DNA of 64,000 nt, taken from assembly GCA_014281115.1 (NCBI GenBank), contig JACONQ010000006.1, positions 1,984,001 through 2,048,000 of the forward strand, in the 5' to 3' direction. How positions within the stretch are numbered: the first letter of the stretch is position 1; every line of letters begins with the position of its first letter. The notes below the pieces were generated by a model that saw nothing but the letters and a program-made list of their open reading frames with translations, was not told the origin of the DNA and searched no databases. Source of the DNA: Laburnicola sp. R22_1 (Eukaryota > Ascomycota > Dothideomycetes > Pleosporales > Didymosphaeriaceae). Positions 24,399 to 39,065 of this stretch are shown here, in pieces. Position numbers and translations under genes: made by a program.

Positions 24399-25163
24399 AT
24401 GAACTCCAAACCCCCAATCGAGGCGACGAAGCCAGTCCATCCCCACGCCGCCTCATTCCCCACCCTCCCCAACAATCCCTCCCCACCATTCCGCTTCCTC
24501 GACCTCCCCGGAGAACTCCGCAACAAAACCTACACCCACTGCACAGAACCCCAAGTCCTCAATCTAAGCAACCCCCACACCAACCTCGGCGTCCCCCAAG
24601 AACGTACCCTCGCACGAGACACCTCACCCCCGCGCTTCCAAGCCCTGGCCCAAGTCTGCCAGCAGCTGCGAGACGAGTACCTCCCCTTACACCGCAGCTC
24701 TACCACCGTGCGCATCCCCCTCCGCGATCTGGATACCTACAGCGAGACCTTTGGTCTCTCCTTGGGTCAAACGCCACGGTATCAGACGACTATCATTGAC
24801 GTATCGCCCGAACGGGGACCGACGAGGGCGCACGTGGTACTGCCTGCATTGTATGATCTTGGGATGTTGGCGAAGATCTGCGTTGGGGATCCGGGGGTCG
24901 TGATTCGCTTTGACGCGTATCGGTTTAGCAGGTATATCCATAGTGTTACGGAAGAGCGGTTTTCGAACACGGTGGCGCAGATTGGGATGGATCTTAATTC
25001 TCTCTTTGGCGATTTGTGCGAGCACGTTCCCGAGGCGGAGGAAGAGGAAGCGGTAGAGGTAGCGGTCATGTTGCGGCGGTTATCGGTTAATCATTTGGAG
25101 ATGTTGTTCGTGAATGGATCGATGGGCGATTTATTGCAGCTGTGGGATAGTCAAGTGGGATAG
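24399..25163 (+). CDS. LDLPGELRN (2EXR/F-box-like) protein, unknown function
   Basis: Single-exon ORF, 254 residues from the ATG at 24399. An in-frame start at 24183 would add 72 residues without similarity to anything I know, so the downstream ATG, just before the conserved part, is preferred. FRFLDLPGELRNKTY near residue 30 is the hallmark of a family greatly expanded in Dothideomycetes. It is followed by FQALAQVCQQLRDEYLPLHR and VRIPLRDLDTY, the usual second block. The C-terminal half has an acidic run (EAEEEEAVEVAV). The N-terminal motif is F-box-like, but an SCF role has not been shown for such proteins as far as I know. Such genes sit in variable regions, in keeping with the two pseudogenes nearby. 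Confidence 0.8.
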   Translation: MNSKPPIEATKPVHPHAASFPTLPNNPSPPFRFLDLPGELRNKTYTHCTEPQVLNLSNPHTNLGVPQERTLARDTSPPRFQALAQVCQQLRDEYLPLHRSSTTVRIPLRDLDTYSETFGLSLGQTPRYQTTIIDVSPERGPTRAHVVLPALYDLGMLAKICVGDPGVVIRFDAYRFSRYIHSVTEERFSNTVAQIGMDLNSLFGDLCEHVPEAEEEEAVEVAVMLRRLSVNHLEMLFVNGSMGDLLQLWDSQVG

Positions 25164-26335
25164 TTGGGGGCGGGGAAGAAGGAGGGCTTGTTGGTATGGT
25201 ATGGCATGGCGGGAGTATGTTCGCGGCAAAGGCAAACAAAGCTGTACATGTGGTGGGAGAAGGTTTTGTTTGTATAGTGGAACGAGGAAAGCTCAGTGTT
25301 CTCGGCGATGCTGTCCAAGTAGGCTAAGAATCAACGAGAGACAACTCGGTGGAAGATCCCATGACATCATTATACCAAATGATAGTATCCGCGTAAGACA
25401 CAATACTGCTTATGAATACAAAACCTACACTACCTATCTAGTGGGGTAACCTAAGCGCCATCTTTTTTTCTCTAGTTGACGCAACACTAATCATAGATCT
25501 TTAAAATGTGCCATCATTTCGCTACAATACTCACATCTTGCTCCTCGAATACACAGTACTCCGTTGCAGGTACTAACCCTACTTACAGGGAGAGTCTAAA
25601 ACAGACCCCACAGCTTCTCCATCTATTCTTCCCTTTTGTTCAATTAAGTGCTATCTTTCCCATCTAGTAAGTCCCACAAAGGCACGATCCAATTTCCATC
25701 TCTTATATATAACAAGAGATAACTGGATTTTGTCACCACCTTAAACTACACTTTTTAGTGTTCATAACAGCAGGAGGAATTGCTGCTATGTTTGTACTCT
25801 TTTTGTAAAAACAACGCTTAGTAGCAAAAGGGAAAACTTGATGAGGGCGGAATGCATTTATCGACGAGAAATTAAAGATTGTTCTTCTGTGGAAAGTAAA
25901 TAGGTTCGTTAGGGTGGAAGATACCGTCTATATTCATAGCAGTGGTATCGAAGTGACAAGTTGATGTGACAAGATGGAAGTGTATCTTTTGCCGAGTTCA
26001 TTATGTTGTCTATGGGGTAGATACTGTAGCTATACACAGTTTACCATTTACATAGTTTACCGTTTCCATGGTTTACCGTTTACACATTTCTCCAAGAAGA
26101 GGACCTAAGACGCTGAAACCCGTATCACCATCTCCTACAGCAAGACTTGATGCTCATCCAAGTTCTTTTCTAGAAAACAGAACTCCATAGCACCCCGTAC
26201 AAATACCTCATCTCTCATCATCCTAGCCAACGCCCGCCGTTGACTCCAGGCCTTCGTTTAACGTACCTCCAAAGGCATAGGCCCTATCTCGCCTACCCAC
26301 ATGCTGGATACAATCAATCCCATGAGACACACCAA
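25164..26335. other. Gene-free interval with small minisatellite
   Basis: No supported gene. From ~25380 the sequence becomes richer in A/T. A degenerate three-copy 16-17-bp repeat (AGTTTACCRTTTMCAT type) lies at 26038-26085. Confidence 0.5.
26038..26085 (+). repeat. Three-copy ~17-bp minisatellite
   Basis: Three adjacent units built on GTTTACCGTTTMCA, differing at one or two bases each. Confidence 0.8.
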
Positions 26336-27249
26336 CTACCCCACAAACCCGGCCCCCACAGCAAACGAAGCCACCCCCCACCCCCCGAGCGTCATCGGCT
26401 TCGACATAGCAGCCCTCCCTACAGCAAAGGAAAAAAATTAGTATGTACATGCATGCTTGAAACCCTCGCAACAGCGTACAGCCTAACTTACCTTCGTCAT
26501 CATCCTTATCCTCATCCAAACTCCCCGTCTCCCTCTGCGTCGCCCCACCAGTCCCGCTCACCGCAGCCTCCGAGCTAGACTCCCGGTCCTCCTCCTCCTC
26601 CTCATCGTCCTCATCGTCCGGGAGATGACACGGCGTCTGATACGCGTACTCGTCGATATACGGCTCTAAAGCAACGAGGCAGTCGCGCCAGTTTTCTCGC
26701 TCGCGGTCCGATACCTCGCAGTACCTTTTTTAGAACCCATTAGCATGCACGTATTCATTTTCCCCGGTCGCGGGGGGGAATATATAGTGCGTCGCGGGTG
26801 GGCGTAGAGGGGCAGGGGTGGACGTAACTGCGTGCAATTATCGGAAATTGAAGACTTCGGCGCCGTCTTTGCAGCAGGATGCGGGATTGGGGATGGGTTG
26901 GAAGATGTCTGGGGGGAAAGGGAGAGGGTGTGTCAGTGTAGGTGGAAAGTATTAATGCTGTTGTGCGGATTTGTTGGTGCGTTTTGAGGGCGTGCGTGTA
27001 TGGGGTAAAGACTAGTGGCTTTGGGGTTGTAAGAGGTGACTTACTGTTGTAAAGTTAGTTATGTGTTTGAGTAAGAGAAATAGGGGGAGGAGTCTACCTA
27101 ACGGAACAGAAGGGACGTGTAGTATTATCTTGGTCAAAATAGTAGACTGCTTGCGAGTTGCAAACAGGTATACCTGTGGGTACGGCCGTGAGAGAGGTTA
27201 CTAAGGAGGACGCAATGGAGGTAACGAGGGGAACTTTAGTAAGAGACAT
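26336..27249 (-). CDS. Probable small secreted or GPI-anchored Cys-containing protein
   Basis: Hand-spliced from the ATG at 27249. Exon 1, 27103-27249, reads MSLTKVPLVTSIASSLVTS then LTAVPTGIPVC, a signal-peptide-like start. Exon 2, 26829-26908. Exon 3, 26492-26724, reads YCEVSDRERENWRDCLVALE, then YQTPCHLPDDEDDEEEEE, and Ser/Thr/acidic sequence. Exon 4, 26336-26418, ends MTLGGWGVASFAVGAGFVG, a hydrophobic tail as in GPI-anchor signals. Introns 26419-26491 and 26725-26828 join in phase. The first intron (26909-27102, 194 bp, GTTAGG donor) is unusually long and may hide a further exon, since a perfect GTAAGT lies inside it. Exons 3 and 4 are the firmest part. Function unknown. Confidence 0.45.
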
Positions 27250-29954
27250 GTTCCTTGCCTATGTGCAAATTGAGTTGCGATGATTGAGACTTGGAGACGG
27301 AATTAGGTTAAGAGTTAAGAATAGGTCGGGTTATAAGAAAGCGTAGGAGCGTTCAGGCGTCTCTTGGACAATCTCTTAATATCCCTAAATGTTATAAATA
27401 CGTAGATAACTTTACTATAGTATTTTGATAGATACTCTACCCAAGCTTGAGTGAATCTTAATAGGCCCCCCGCCCAGTGTTGGTCAAAGTCACGTTTCGC
27501 TAGCGAGTACCTTAGTCGCTACAGGGCTAGCGGCCTCGGCTACTCGGCAGACGCCACCAGCGCCCACAAAATATTTTTTTTATTCGTTTTCATTAGGTTA
27601 TTCTCACCAAGAGGGACGTCAGCCGGCCATAGTACCCAGAAAATATGACCGTAGCCAAGGTGAATCAAGTGACAGATTAGGAAATCCATTTCGTGCCAAG
27701 CCTGGCGAACGGCTAAACCGGGCATAAAGAGACAGGAACAACACCACGCATGTTGAAGTTCAACAAGTAGCGCATATCAGCAAGAGTAAAGCTCACATAA
27801 CATACAGAAGGAGGCAAGGCTTGTGCAAGAGCGCCCAGATACGGCTCGAGTGCGGCTAGGGGAGGAAGTTGTCGGAGAGGGTCAGTGAAGCATAGTCGAG
27901 GGAATTGAACGACGCCGAAGGGTTGAGCAAGCGGCGGCAGAAAGAGCACGCAAGGAGCCAGTTTTTAGAAGATTCAACGGCGTCAGGAAGCTATGCAATA
28001 AACCCAGCGAGAGGTAAGGTAGCCAAGTCTTAAGATAATGGCATGAGGGAAAAATCGGAACCGGGCGTAATTCGCTACAAAGAGAACAATCAGTCGCTCA
28101 ATGCGGACAGCCCAGCTATCATGCACCATTTACCATTGATCTTTTTGTTTTTGCTCAGGACGTAAGGTAACCCTGGTTTCTCGTAGCGCTTACGATGATA
28201 ATAGATCGGAGAGGGCTCCAACGCGTTCCAGGTATCAAGACTGTCTCGCAGCCCGTCACCACCACTTTGGCAGTACTCATGATCCTCGTGTATAGAGGTG
28301 CGAACGCGTCGTCTCCGCCAACTATGCAGGGCCATCCTCGTCGAAAGGAAAATTGTACGCATTTCGGACAGCGAGTTGTTTGGGACCTGGACATGGGATA
28401 TACAGCAGATCAACGATCGAGTGCAGGGACGAGCTCTGGTTGCGAAGGTGGGATGGAAGGACTTTTGGTAGGGACGAGGGGTGCATGCGTACACAAACAA
28501 TACTTATTTTGCTACCGCGCCACGGATACTGGGGTAATTGTTGAAGCGGCTGCAAAGGGCCATGTGATTGAACTTGGTGTTAACATAGAGAGGGGTGAGC
28601 GCTTTCTCATAGAGCTATAGAGCTGGTAGGTGCCAGCCATGAGTTAAGCATGCGCTCTAACAATACTACAAAATCAGCATTGATGTGTCGGAATTGAGAG
28701 TGCTCTTACCTCGAGTTAGATCTAGCACCAATGCTGAACCTTCCGGTTGCTCGTCGAAGTTTGGTGGTTACTTGCCCACCAACAGGTTCTATTCGCTAGG
28801 CTAAATCTCTGATTGGTTCACAGTGCGGTTGATATAATGCTTATGTTTAGATAAATGCTTATAGGTACGACTCCACGGCAACGAGTCCGAAGTATCATAC
28901 TGTCCCCATGGACGATTTGAAGCCCTGGAATGGACCTTGTCAAACGGTTGAAGATGGACAAGTCATGTCGATAGAAGCGAACGGAGCGTGAAGCGAGTAT
29001 TGTTCTGAATACCTAGTTCAGGTGTAAATCAATTTATGTGAACAGCTCACAACCTCAGAGCTGTTGCATCATCGAGCGGAAGAGACTTTCTGTTTCGGGA
29101 GGCGCCGTGCCGGTAGTCAGTGCATGCTATTGGTGCTATTAGTTATTCCCCTCTCCTTGTCTGCACTTGCTCGTACAAAACAAACAGACAATATCATCCG
29201 ACGACCGATGTTGTGGGATGACAAGGTCTGCATGCATTAGTGAGTTGTACTGTGTCGGACGCAAACTTCGCAAAGGGCCGTTGTGAGGCGGTTTGTATTG
29301 ATTTCGTTGGACGAACACGTGCATTTCCTATGCTAGCATTCAATCGACTCTAGGGCGGCAAAGAAGCTTCGAACAATCGAGCTAGACGAACTCTATATCG
29401 CCCATCATGGTGAAATCACTGAAATGGAGCACCTTCCGAGCAGTACCCCACCTGGTTCTCACTGGTGCGGTGATAGCGTGTACGCGTCGTCGCCGACGGA
29501 AAAGGAGCCGTAGCCGCGACAGGATGATGCTTGCTGCGATCCTCCCCAAACGGCAAGGGACAAATGTACCCCGCGCGCAGATTATTTGAGAGGTCTTTTG
29601 GGGGTGAATCCAACTGGTCGGATGTGGCTGATGTTCCTGGTAGGCCACGTTGTTTCCGTGTTGAATATGCGGGAGATAGGCATAGGCGACGCATTTGGAG
29701 CCTCGCTACGTGCTTCGACGACACAAGACCATCCGAACAGGACCGTGACTTGAAGTCTTGTTCGGCGGTTGTCAGGCGCACCGAGCTTGTGCGGCTGGGA
29801 GCAGCCGCCGTCATGGCGTCTGGCGTGTTTCAGGGACGGGCATGGTGTGTTGCTTTTTCTGTTGTGTCCTTGCGGTCGCACACCTGGATAGACGTGTGGC
29901 TGTTCTGCTGATTCATTCGCGGCATGGAACCGAAGGGATACAGTACATATCTGT

Positions 29955-29999
29955 AGCACACCTACAGCTTTCTCTCACAGCGTTATACCGTGTACGGAA
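29955..29999 (+). repeat. Dispersed 45-bp repeat, copy 1
   Basis: Matches 33741-33785 in the kinase gene at 40 of 45 positions with no gap. It starts AGCAC and ends at ...GTGTACGGAA, and is also bordered by AG on the left and GT (two bases further) on the right. Confidence 0.85.
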
Positions 30000-30929
30000 C
30001 GTGCGCGAAGTATTCTTCATGATAGTACATATCTGTGGGAGGTCGAAGCGGCGCTAACGACCAGGGTCAACTAGGCGCTTCGAGCAGCTGTATGTTACTG
30101 TTAATGTCATTGTAATAGAAGGCCAGGGAACAGGAGGCAGAGGCGAGGCTGTTGACCGAGGCAAGGCGGGCCGCAATCTCATCTGCCACTGCGGTGAATG
30201 GTGTCACGGCATGGACATGTGAGATGGAAGGGAGGCGATGCTGTGGCCACCCCTTGGATGCAAAAGCAACTTTGAACGAAATGATGGCCTGCACATGTGT
30301 GTTTGGCCAAGCAGGTGGTGGTCCACTGGTGGAGCAGCTCGTGATGCAGCGAAGGGCAGGTCGACGGGTAGGTCGACGGGTAGATTATTGCTCTGCTCTT
30401 GTTTCCACGGTGCATGCAGACGGGACGGATGGCCGGTTTCTAGAAGCGCTGCGGCTCCCAGGTGTCGAATCGTCTGCCGCGAATGCAGCGCGCTGCATGA
30501 GTCGTTGTCAGCCAATCTCGCCCTACGGCAGTACAAGTTGGGTACAACGGCGGCCTTGTCGCGGCCAGACGCGAACCGTGGCCGCCTATGGAATGATAGC
30601 TGGAAGAGCGTGGCGGCTGGTGGTGACGGGCGCAGGCAGACGAGGGCTGGCGAAGCTGGGCAGAAGCAGTGCGGGCGGGCGGCATGACGACGATGGACGG
30701 CCGGGGTCGCGATGTTGGCGCGCGCAGGGAACAGAAGAAGTGCGGACGGGTGGGCAAAGTGGGCAACGGTGCAGTGCAGTGCCAGTGGGTAAATGTGTTG
30801 TCCGTGCATCATTCGCAGAGCGTTCTCCTCTGCCCGTTTTCCACCCTCTCGTGCATGCAGCGCTGTCGTGACCTTCTGCCTCCCGCCTACCCGTCCCCTC
30901 GCCAGCCATAGGAGACCGATAGGAGCGGC

Positions 30930-31015
30930 TGCTGTGTGCCCGTCTGTGCCTGTGCCTGTGCCCGTCTGTGCCTGTGCCTGTGCCGGTGCCGGTGCCTGTG
31001 CCTGTGCAGGTGTCC
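30930..31015 (+). repeat. (TGTGCC/GTGCCG)n minisatellite
   Basis: Imperfect hexamer array (TGTGCC, GTGCCC, TGTGCCGG variants) in the leader 40-125 bp before the kinase start codon. It is open in several frames on both strands, which creates spurious ORFs. Confidence 0.9.
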
Positions 31016-31055
31016 TCCGCCAGGCGCCCGCGCCGCTGCCCTCCGGCCTCTCGCC

Positions 31056-33966
<2,911 letters not shown>

Positions 33967-35281
33967 TTGCTTCTGGAAGAATTCAGAATGCATCTCATGG
34001 GGGCGCTACAGGTCCAGAGGCAACGCGAACCAATGGCCACGATTCGAGCATGGACGGTGCCATCTCGACTTCCTCGTATTCCGGATGGTATTGCAGAGCC
34101 GATGACCTGTAGCCGAGGACGGAGGCACGAGCATATAGACCTTGCTGCTTGTGCATGGTCACGACCTTGTTTCGGTTCAAGCAATAAGGGGAGAAGCTCA
34201 AAATCGTCCCTTCGGCAAGTGTGCAGACGCCGTGCACCTAGCCCGATGACTCGTATGTATATTCAACGGCGCTCTCTCCTCATCCGGCATTCTCCAGTGA
34301 CGGGGGGATTTTCTTTTTGTTCGATACGGCTCGTGTGTTACTTCTTGATCGGCATCGCACGGTCGAATACATATGCAGCCCGGTAAAGGTGTTTTGATGC
34401 ACTGAATCTTGGAGCGGGGATATCGAGCGAACCACAGCCAGAGGGATAGTTCTGGGACGTGCAATACGTTCTTGACTGTATGGCGAGTGGTTATTGATTG
34501 GCGTTTTTTCACAGGCGTGGGCATGCGATAGGGAGTTTCGTTTCAGGTAAGATTTCTCCTCTACCGATGAGCATGTGTAAGAGGATGGTCGGATTGACAT
34601 TTTGGCGCTGTTTACACTACCCTTCCTCCATTTCTGTCTATACTTGGTAGCAGGTTTCTAGGGGAGGACTCTTATATGGGCTAGTTTCCTAGGTGGCATC
34701 GTTGGGATACGGAAAAGTCGGCTGGCTACAACACACGAGCTGTCGAGGAGACAAGCAGGCTGTTTCGCCTTGTTCGCACATGTGACAATGCAAATAAAAC
34801 CTCGGAAATATCCCTTTCTTCGTTCGCCACGCAATAGAGTTAGTTTTCTGTCTTTTGTGCCCGAGTGGAGACGCGGGATGGGTCTAGCAACACACCTCAG
34901 GATCATGGCTGGCTGGTCTTGCCCGCTCCAAACGTTGCACGCGGCGAGAGTTAGGGCTCTTGGGTTATTTCATCATTCATAGTTTTGTTACCTCAAGCTT
35001 AGTAGAGACGGTAGGTAGGACTGTTTATAGTGCGCGAAGCTGCGGCGTATGTGGCGGCACGAGGCTAGCAGGCAGGCCCACGCCCCGTCACCCTAGCTGC
35101 GTCAGCGTTCCCCCACTGGCGACAGAGCTACCCGGCCACCTGGGCGGTTGCGTCAAGTTCAACTGACTTCAAGGCAGTCACGCTCACGTCTCTCTCACCT
35201 CACCTCCACTCCCCACGACTCTCCCGCGCGTTCAAGAACAGGCCGCCATCTGCATACGCACTCGGTCGCAAAGCGCTCGAA
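33967..35281. other. Intergenic interval between STE20 and HSE1
   Basis: No supported gene. ORFs up to ~140 codons lie partly over the kinase 3' end and have no recognisable features. The last ~150 bases are C/T-rich, as in fungal promoters just before a start codon. Confidence 0.6.
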
Positions 35282-37345
35282 ATGTTTCGTGCTCAGACGA
35301 ACGCCTTCGACGATGTCGTGTTCAAGGCCACCGATGAGAACCTGACGGGCGAGAACTGGGAATATATTCTTGTGCGTACTCGCCACTATGCACACGGCTC
35401 GTCGCCCGGCAGATACTGACTAGATCTCACAGGATGTATGCGACAAAGTCGGCGCTTCTGACACGGGTGCTAAAGATGTTGTCGCTGCAATGATCAAGAG
35501 GCTGGCCCACCGGAATGCGAACGTCCAGCTCTACACGCTCGAGCTTGCCAATGCGCTTAGCCAAAACTGCGGGATAGAGATGCACAAGGAGCTTGCTTCG
35601 CGGAGCTTTACGGATGCTTTGCTCAGACTGGCAGCTGACCGGAATACGCATCAGCAGGTGAAGGCCAAGATACTGGAACGCATGGCCGAGTGGTCAGAGA
35701 TGTTTGCAAAAGACCCGGATCTAGGCATCATGGAAGGAGCCTACGAGAGGTTGAAGTCGCAAAGTATGTGCATCTGCAACTGATGAAGCATGTTGAAGAT
35801 GGACTGACGAGTGTAGACCCCAACCTTCGACCTCCCTCAAAGCCGCAAAAGACGCAGATCACCGACGTGGACCGCCAGAAGGAAGAAGAAGAGCTCCAAA
35901 TGGCTCTTGCCATGTCCATCCGGGAGTCGAAAGGTGCAGCGCCATCTGCAGCCACGTCGAACGATCCACAGACAACTGCAGCGGCCTCAAGCTCGCAAAA
36001 CACACAGCCGTCACAGCCGGTGCCCGCAGGTACAACGGCCGCGACCGTCTCACGAGTACGAGCATTGTACGACTTTCAGCCTTCGGAGCCGGGCGAGTTG
36101 CAGTTCAGAAAAGGCGATGTCATTGCAGTGCTCGAGTCAGTATACAAGGACTGGTGGAAGGGCTCTTTGCGAGGTCAGACAGGTATCTTCCCGCTCAACT
36201 ATGTGGAGAAGTTGCAGGATCCAACACCGCAAGAGCTGGAGCGGGAAGCGCAGATGGAAGCCGAAGTGTTCGCCCAGATTAGAAATGTGGAGAAGCTACT
36301 TGCGCTCTTAAGCACTACTTCGCAAAATGGAGCTGGCGACGCGCGAGAAAACGAGGAGGTCACAGAGCTGTATCATTCGACGCTGTCAATCCGGCCAAAG
36401 CTGATCGAACTTATCCAGAAATACTCGCAGAAGAAAGGTAAGGTATCCGCTACCATGCTATGCTTTCACGGCTGACAGGATATAGACGACTTCACACAGC
36501 TGAACGAGAAGTTTATTAAAGCCCGACGCGACTACGAATCACTTCTTGAAGCTTCAATGTCCCAGCCACAACAGCCCTACGGCGGCCGTCCGTACAATGC
36601 TTATAACGCTCCACCCCCAGCTGCATACGGCGGCTACCCGCCAACGTCGCCTCCGCCTCAGCAAGAGCCTAGCCACTACAGCTATGGAGGTGCCCCTCCC
36701 GCAGCGTCACAAGCTCCTCCCTCGCAATACCCGCCCTCCTCGTCAAACCCCGCCTTCTTCATGGTACCGCCAGGACAACAGCGTCCTCAACAGCAGACCC
36801 CGAAGCCAGAGCCAGCGGCAGATGCATACGCAACTCAGCATGGGAGAATCCCATCCGGAGGTCGTCCCCAAAGCTTCGCACCGCAAGAACTCTCCACAGG
36901 CCACTTTGACTCCCCAGTTGATAGAAGGCATTCCTTCGCCCCGCCCACGCAACCCCAAGGCGCTCCCTCGGCACCCCAAGACTACTCGTACGCGCCTCCA
37001 CAATCGCAGCCACTACAAGCACCACCGGGCTACCCGCCTAACACTGGCGCTCCTTCAGCGCCGCAGAACCCCTACGATCAAGTATCCGCGCCGTACCCAC
37101 CGACACAAGCACCTCCACCACAGACACAATCACCGTCGGACCCGTACTCGCAACCGCCACAGCAACAGCAACAGCAACAGCAGGGATATGGATACGGACC
37201 GCCGCAACCGAACCATGCTCCTCCTGCAGCACCGGCAATGACCGGGAGTCCGCCACCGCAGGGTGGGCAGGTGTATTTGCCCTATAGGCCTGGCGGACAG
37301 GCGCCCAGTGCGCCGGTGGGAGGGGAAGAGGGGTTCTACAGATAG
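35282..37345 (+). CDS. HSE1: ESCRT-0 subunit Hse1 (STAM homologue)
   Basis: Exons 35282-35371, 35433-35763, 35817-36437 and 36486-37345; 633 residues. The N-terminal VHS domain (residues ~10-140) includes NAFDDVVFKATDENLTGENW, LAHRNANVQLYTLELANAL and WSEMFAKDPDLG. Next come a ubiquitin-interacting motif (EEEELQMALAMSIRES), an SH3 domain (VRALYDFQPSEPGELQFRKG, GIFPLNYVEKL) and a GAT-type helical region (ELYHSTLSIRPKLIELIQKY, FIKARRDYESLL). The tail (~260 residues) is Pro/Gln/Tyr-rich with a CAA/CAG run near 37163-37186. Known role: with Vps27 it binds ubiquitinated cargo on endosomes and feeds it into the multivesicular-body pathway. All three splice junctions fall in conserved sequence and restore it, so the model is firm. 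Confidence 0.94.
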
Positions 37346-38218
37346 GAAGTAGGACCCCCTGGTGGTATACAGAGTGAATTGGAGAATGAGGTGGTGTCTC
37401 TTGATTTAGGCGACATGGGTTGCATCTGCAATGGTCCTAGGACTGGTTCGAGCGAGTTTTGAGCAAGATACCACGGGCATTGATTTATTTTCAAGGTTGC
37501 GTCTTTTTTCATCAAGTATATAAAATTGAAGCTTAGCCCAGTGGAGTGTTTGTGTTCGTGGGTGATGTTGCCGGAGCTTCTTCACAGTGGTTAAGAGGGC
37601 CGTTCAGACGGGAAGTCAGAAATGAATTATTACTCCTCGTTGGCCGACGTACACAAGTGAAAGTCACGCGGGGCATACTGTCGCAGTATATATTATTGAG
37701 AATTATGTTTAAAAGCAAGAACATGGCTACGCTGGTAGGCTGGTGGAGTGAATGTAAGGCAAGACGGAGTCAAGCTCGTCGTTATCAAGCGCGAAGGATG
37801 AAAATAGCCGGCGATCAAGGGTATGTCGGCGGTATTCGTACGTCTCCTACCATTACGGTTACGTATCAAGCATTCAGAGTAATGCTCGCATATCAGCGAA
37901 AAATGCAACCGTGAAACCAGAAGCGGAACTAACATGCACCGCTGCGCAGTGGAGCACCATGAGCCCACACAGCACCCAGGGTCTCCTTTCCCCATCAGGA
38001 CTCAGGTCAGCGAGCCCCACCAACCAATCGGAACCGTTCTGTTCCCAACGCGCCGCTCTGCACCGGCCACACGCCGTTATCCTGCCTGCTCGGCTACCGA
38101 CCATCAACACTTCTTCACCTCCCTCTCTCTCTCTCTGATTCCTCCCACGTTGATTACGGCACGGCGTAAGGTTGCGATTTCTATACCCCCGCGCACGCAC
38201 AGGAGAGATTCACGCACA
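37346..38218. other. Intergenic interval between HSE1 and cytochrome b5
   Basis: ORFs 37546-37914 and 37934-38512 (+) lack features and the second overlaps the cytochrome b5 first exon in another frame. A CT-rich stretch (CTCTCTCTCTC) at 38125-38138 precedes the cytochrome b5 start. Nothing else seen. Confidence 0.6.
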
Positions 38219-39065
38219 ATGGCCGACAAGGTATTCGAATACTCGGACGTGGCCGAGCACAACACCAAGAAGGACTTGTACATTGTCGTTCATGACAAGG
38301 TGTATAATGCGTCGAGTTTCGTCGACGAGCATCCGTATGTGCTGCCCTCTGTTTCGTTGTCCCTCGCACGCTTCCGACTCTGCCGATACATCCGGTGCTG
38401 GGCCATATTGCTCCTGCTCCCCTCGCTATCTATCGCTTCACCGCACATACTACGCTCTGCCCGAGAAGAACACTTCCTACCGACAGAGGGGGGATATAAA
38501 GGCACTTGCTAACGAGTCCCCTAGCGGCGGCGAAGAAGTCCTCCTCGACGTCGGCGGCCAAGACGCAACAGAAGCCTTCGAAGACGTAGGACACAGCGAC
38601 GAAGCACGCGAGATTCTCGACGGCCTACTCGTCGGCACTCTAAAGCGAAAGGTAAGTAGCGTCCTCACCCCCTCCCTCTTTTGCACTCCCTCCTCCTCCC
38701 TCTACAAACCCCCCAACAACAACCGGTCCCTCACCACTCGTATCTACCGAATTTCCACAATACCCGAATCTAGCCTCGGAACCATTCCGTCCCGAGGCCC
38801 CGGGCCCACTACCCTCTCTCCCTCCCACCTACCTACGTCTCGGGAAGCAAGCACCACAAGGAAAACAGATGAGCTTGAGCTGATACGCAAACAACAGGAG
38901 GGCGACCCAAAGCCCAAGTCGTACACCGCCGCCAACCAATCCACTGCCTCTGCCGACGGCGCCTCGGCAGGCGTCGGCCTCTATGCCATCGTTCTCGTCG
39001 GCGCCGGCCTCGCGTTCGCCGCTTACAAGTACCTGCAGGCGCAGCAGGGCAAGGTCGCTCTGTAA
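38219..39065 (+). CDS. Cytochrome b5, tail-anchored
   Basis: Exons 38219-38334, 38525-38651 and 38898-39065; 136 residues. The haem-binding fold is clear: [20 protein letters not shown], then [20 protein letters not shown], with the first haem-ligand histidine in the HPGG motif cut by intron 1. [19 protein letters not shown] supplies the second histidine. A hydrophilic linker ([12 protein letters not shown]) leads to a C-terminal membrane anchor ([20 protein letters not shown]) and a short polar tail. Known role: electron donor for ER desaturases, P450s and sterol enzymes. Introns of 190 and 246 bp are long for this region but all phases agree and no shorter choice keeps the frame. Confidence 0.92.

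Larger units (their letters stand above)
27250..31055. other. 3.8-kb interval without a supported gene
   Basis: Several ORFs of 60-240 codons occur, notably 28195-28620 (+) and 30152-30871 (+), but none has a domain, a plausible splice structure or stable composition; the latter is low-complexity GC-rich sequence ahead of the kinase gene. The interval holds one copy of a 45-bp repeat also found in the kinase gene, a pair of 15-bp direct repeats around it, and a TGTGCC-type minisatellite. Confidence 0.5.

Noticed and set aside
28195..28620. 141-codon plus ORF and overlapping 136-codon minus ORF
   Set aside because: Both strands open by chance; neither shows a recognisable domain or conserved spacing.
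30152..30871. 239-codon ORF upstream of the kinase gene
   Set aside because: Arg/Gly/Cys-rich low-complexity translation in GC-rich leader DNA; overlapping minus ORFs are equally open.
37546..37914. 122-codon ORF between HSE1 and cytochrome b5
   Set aside because: No domain and composition typical of intergenic DNA.
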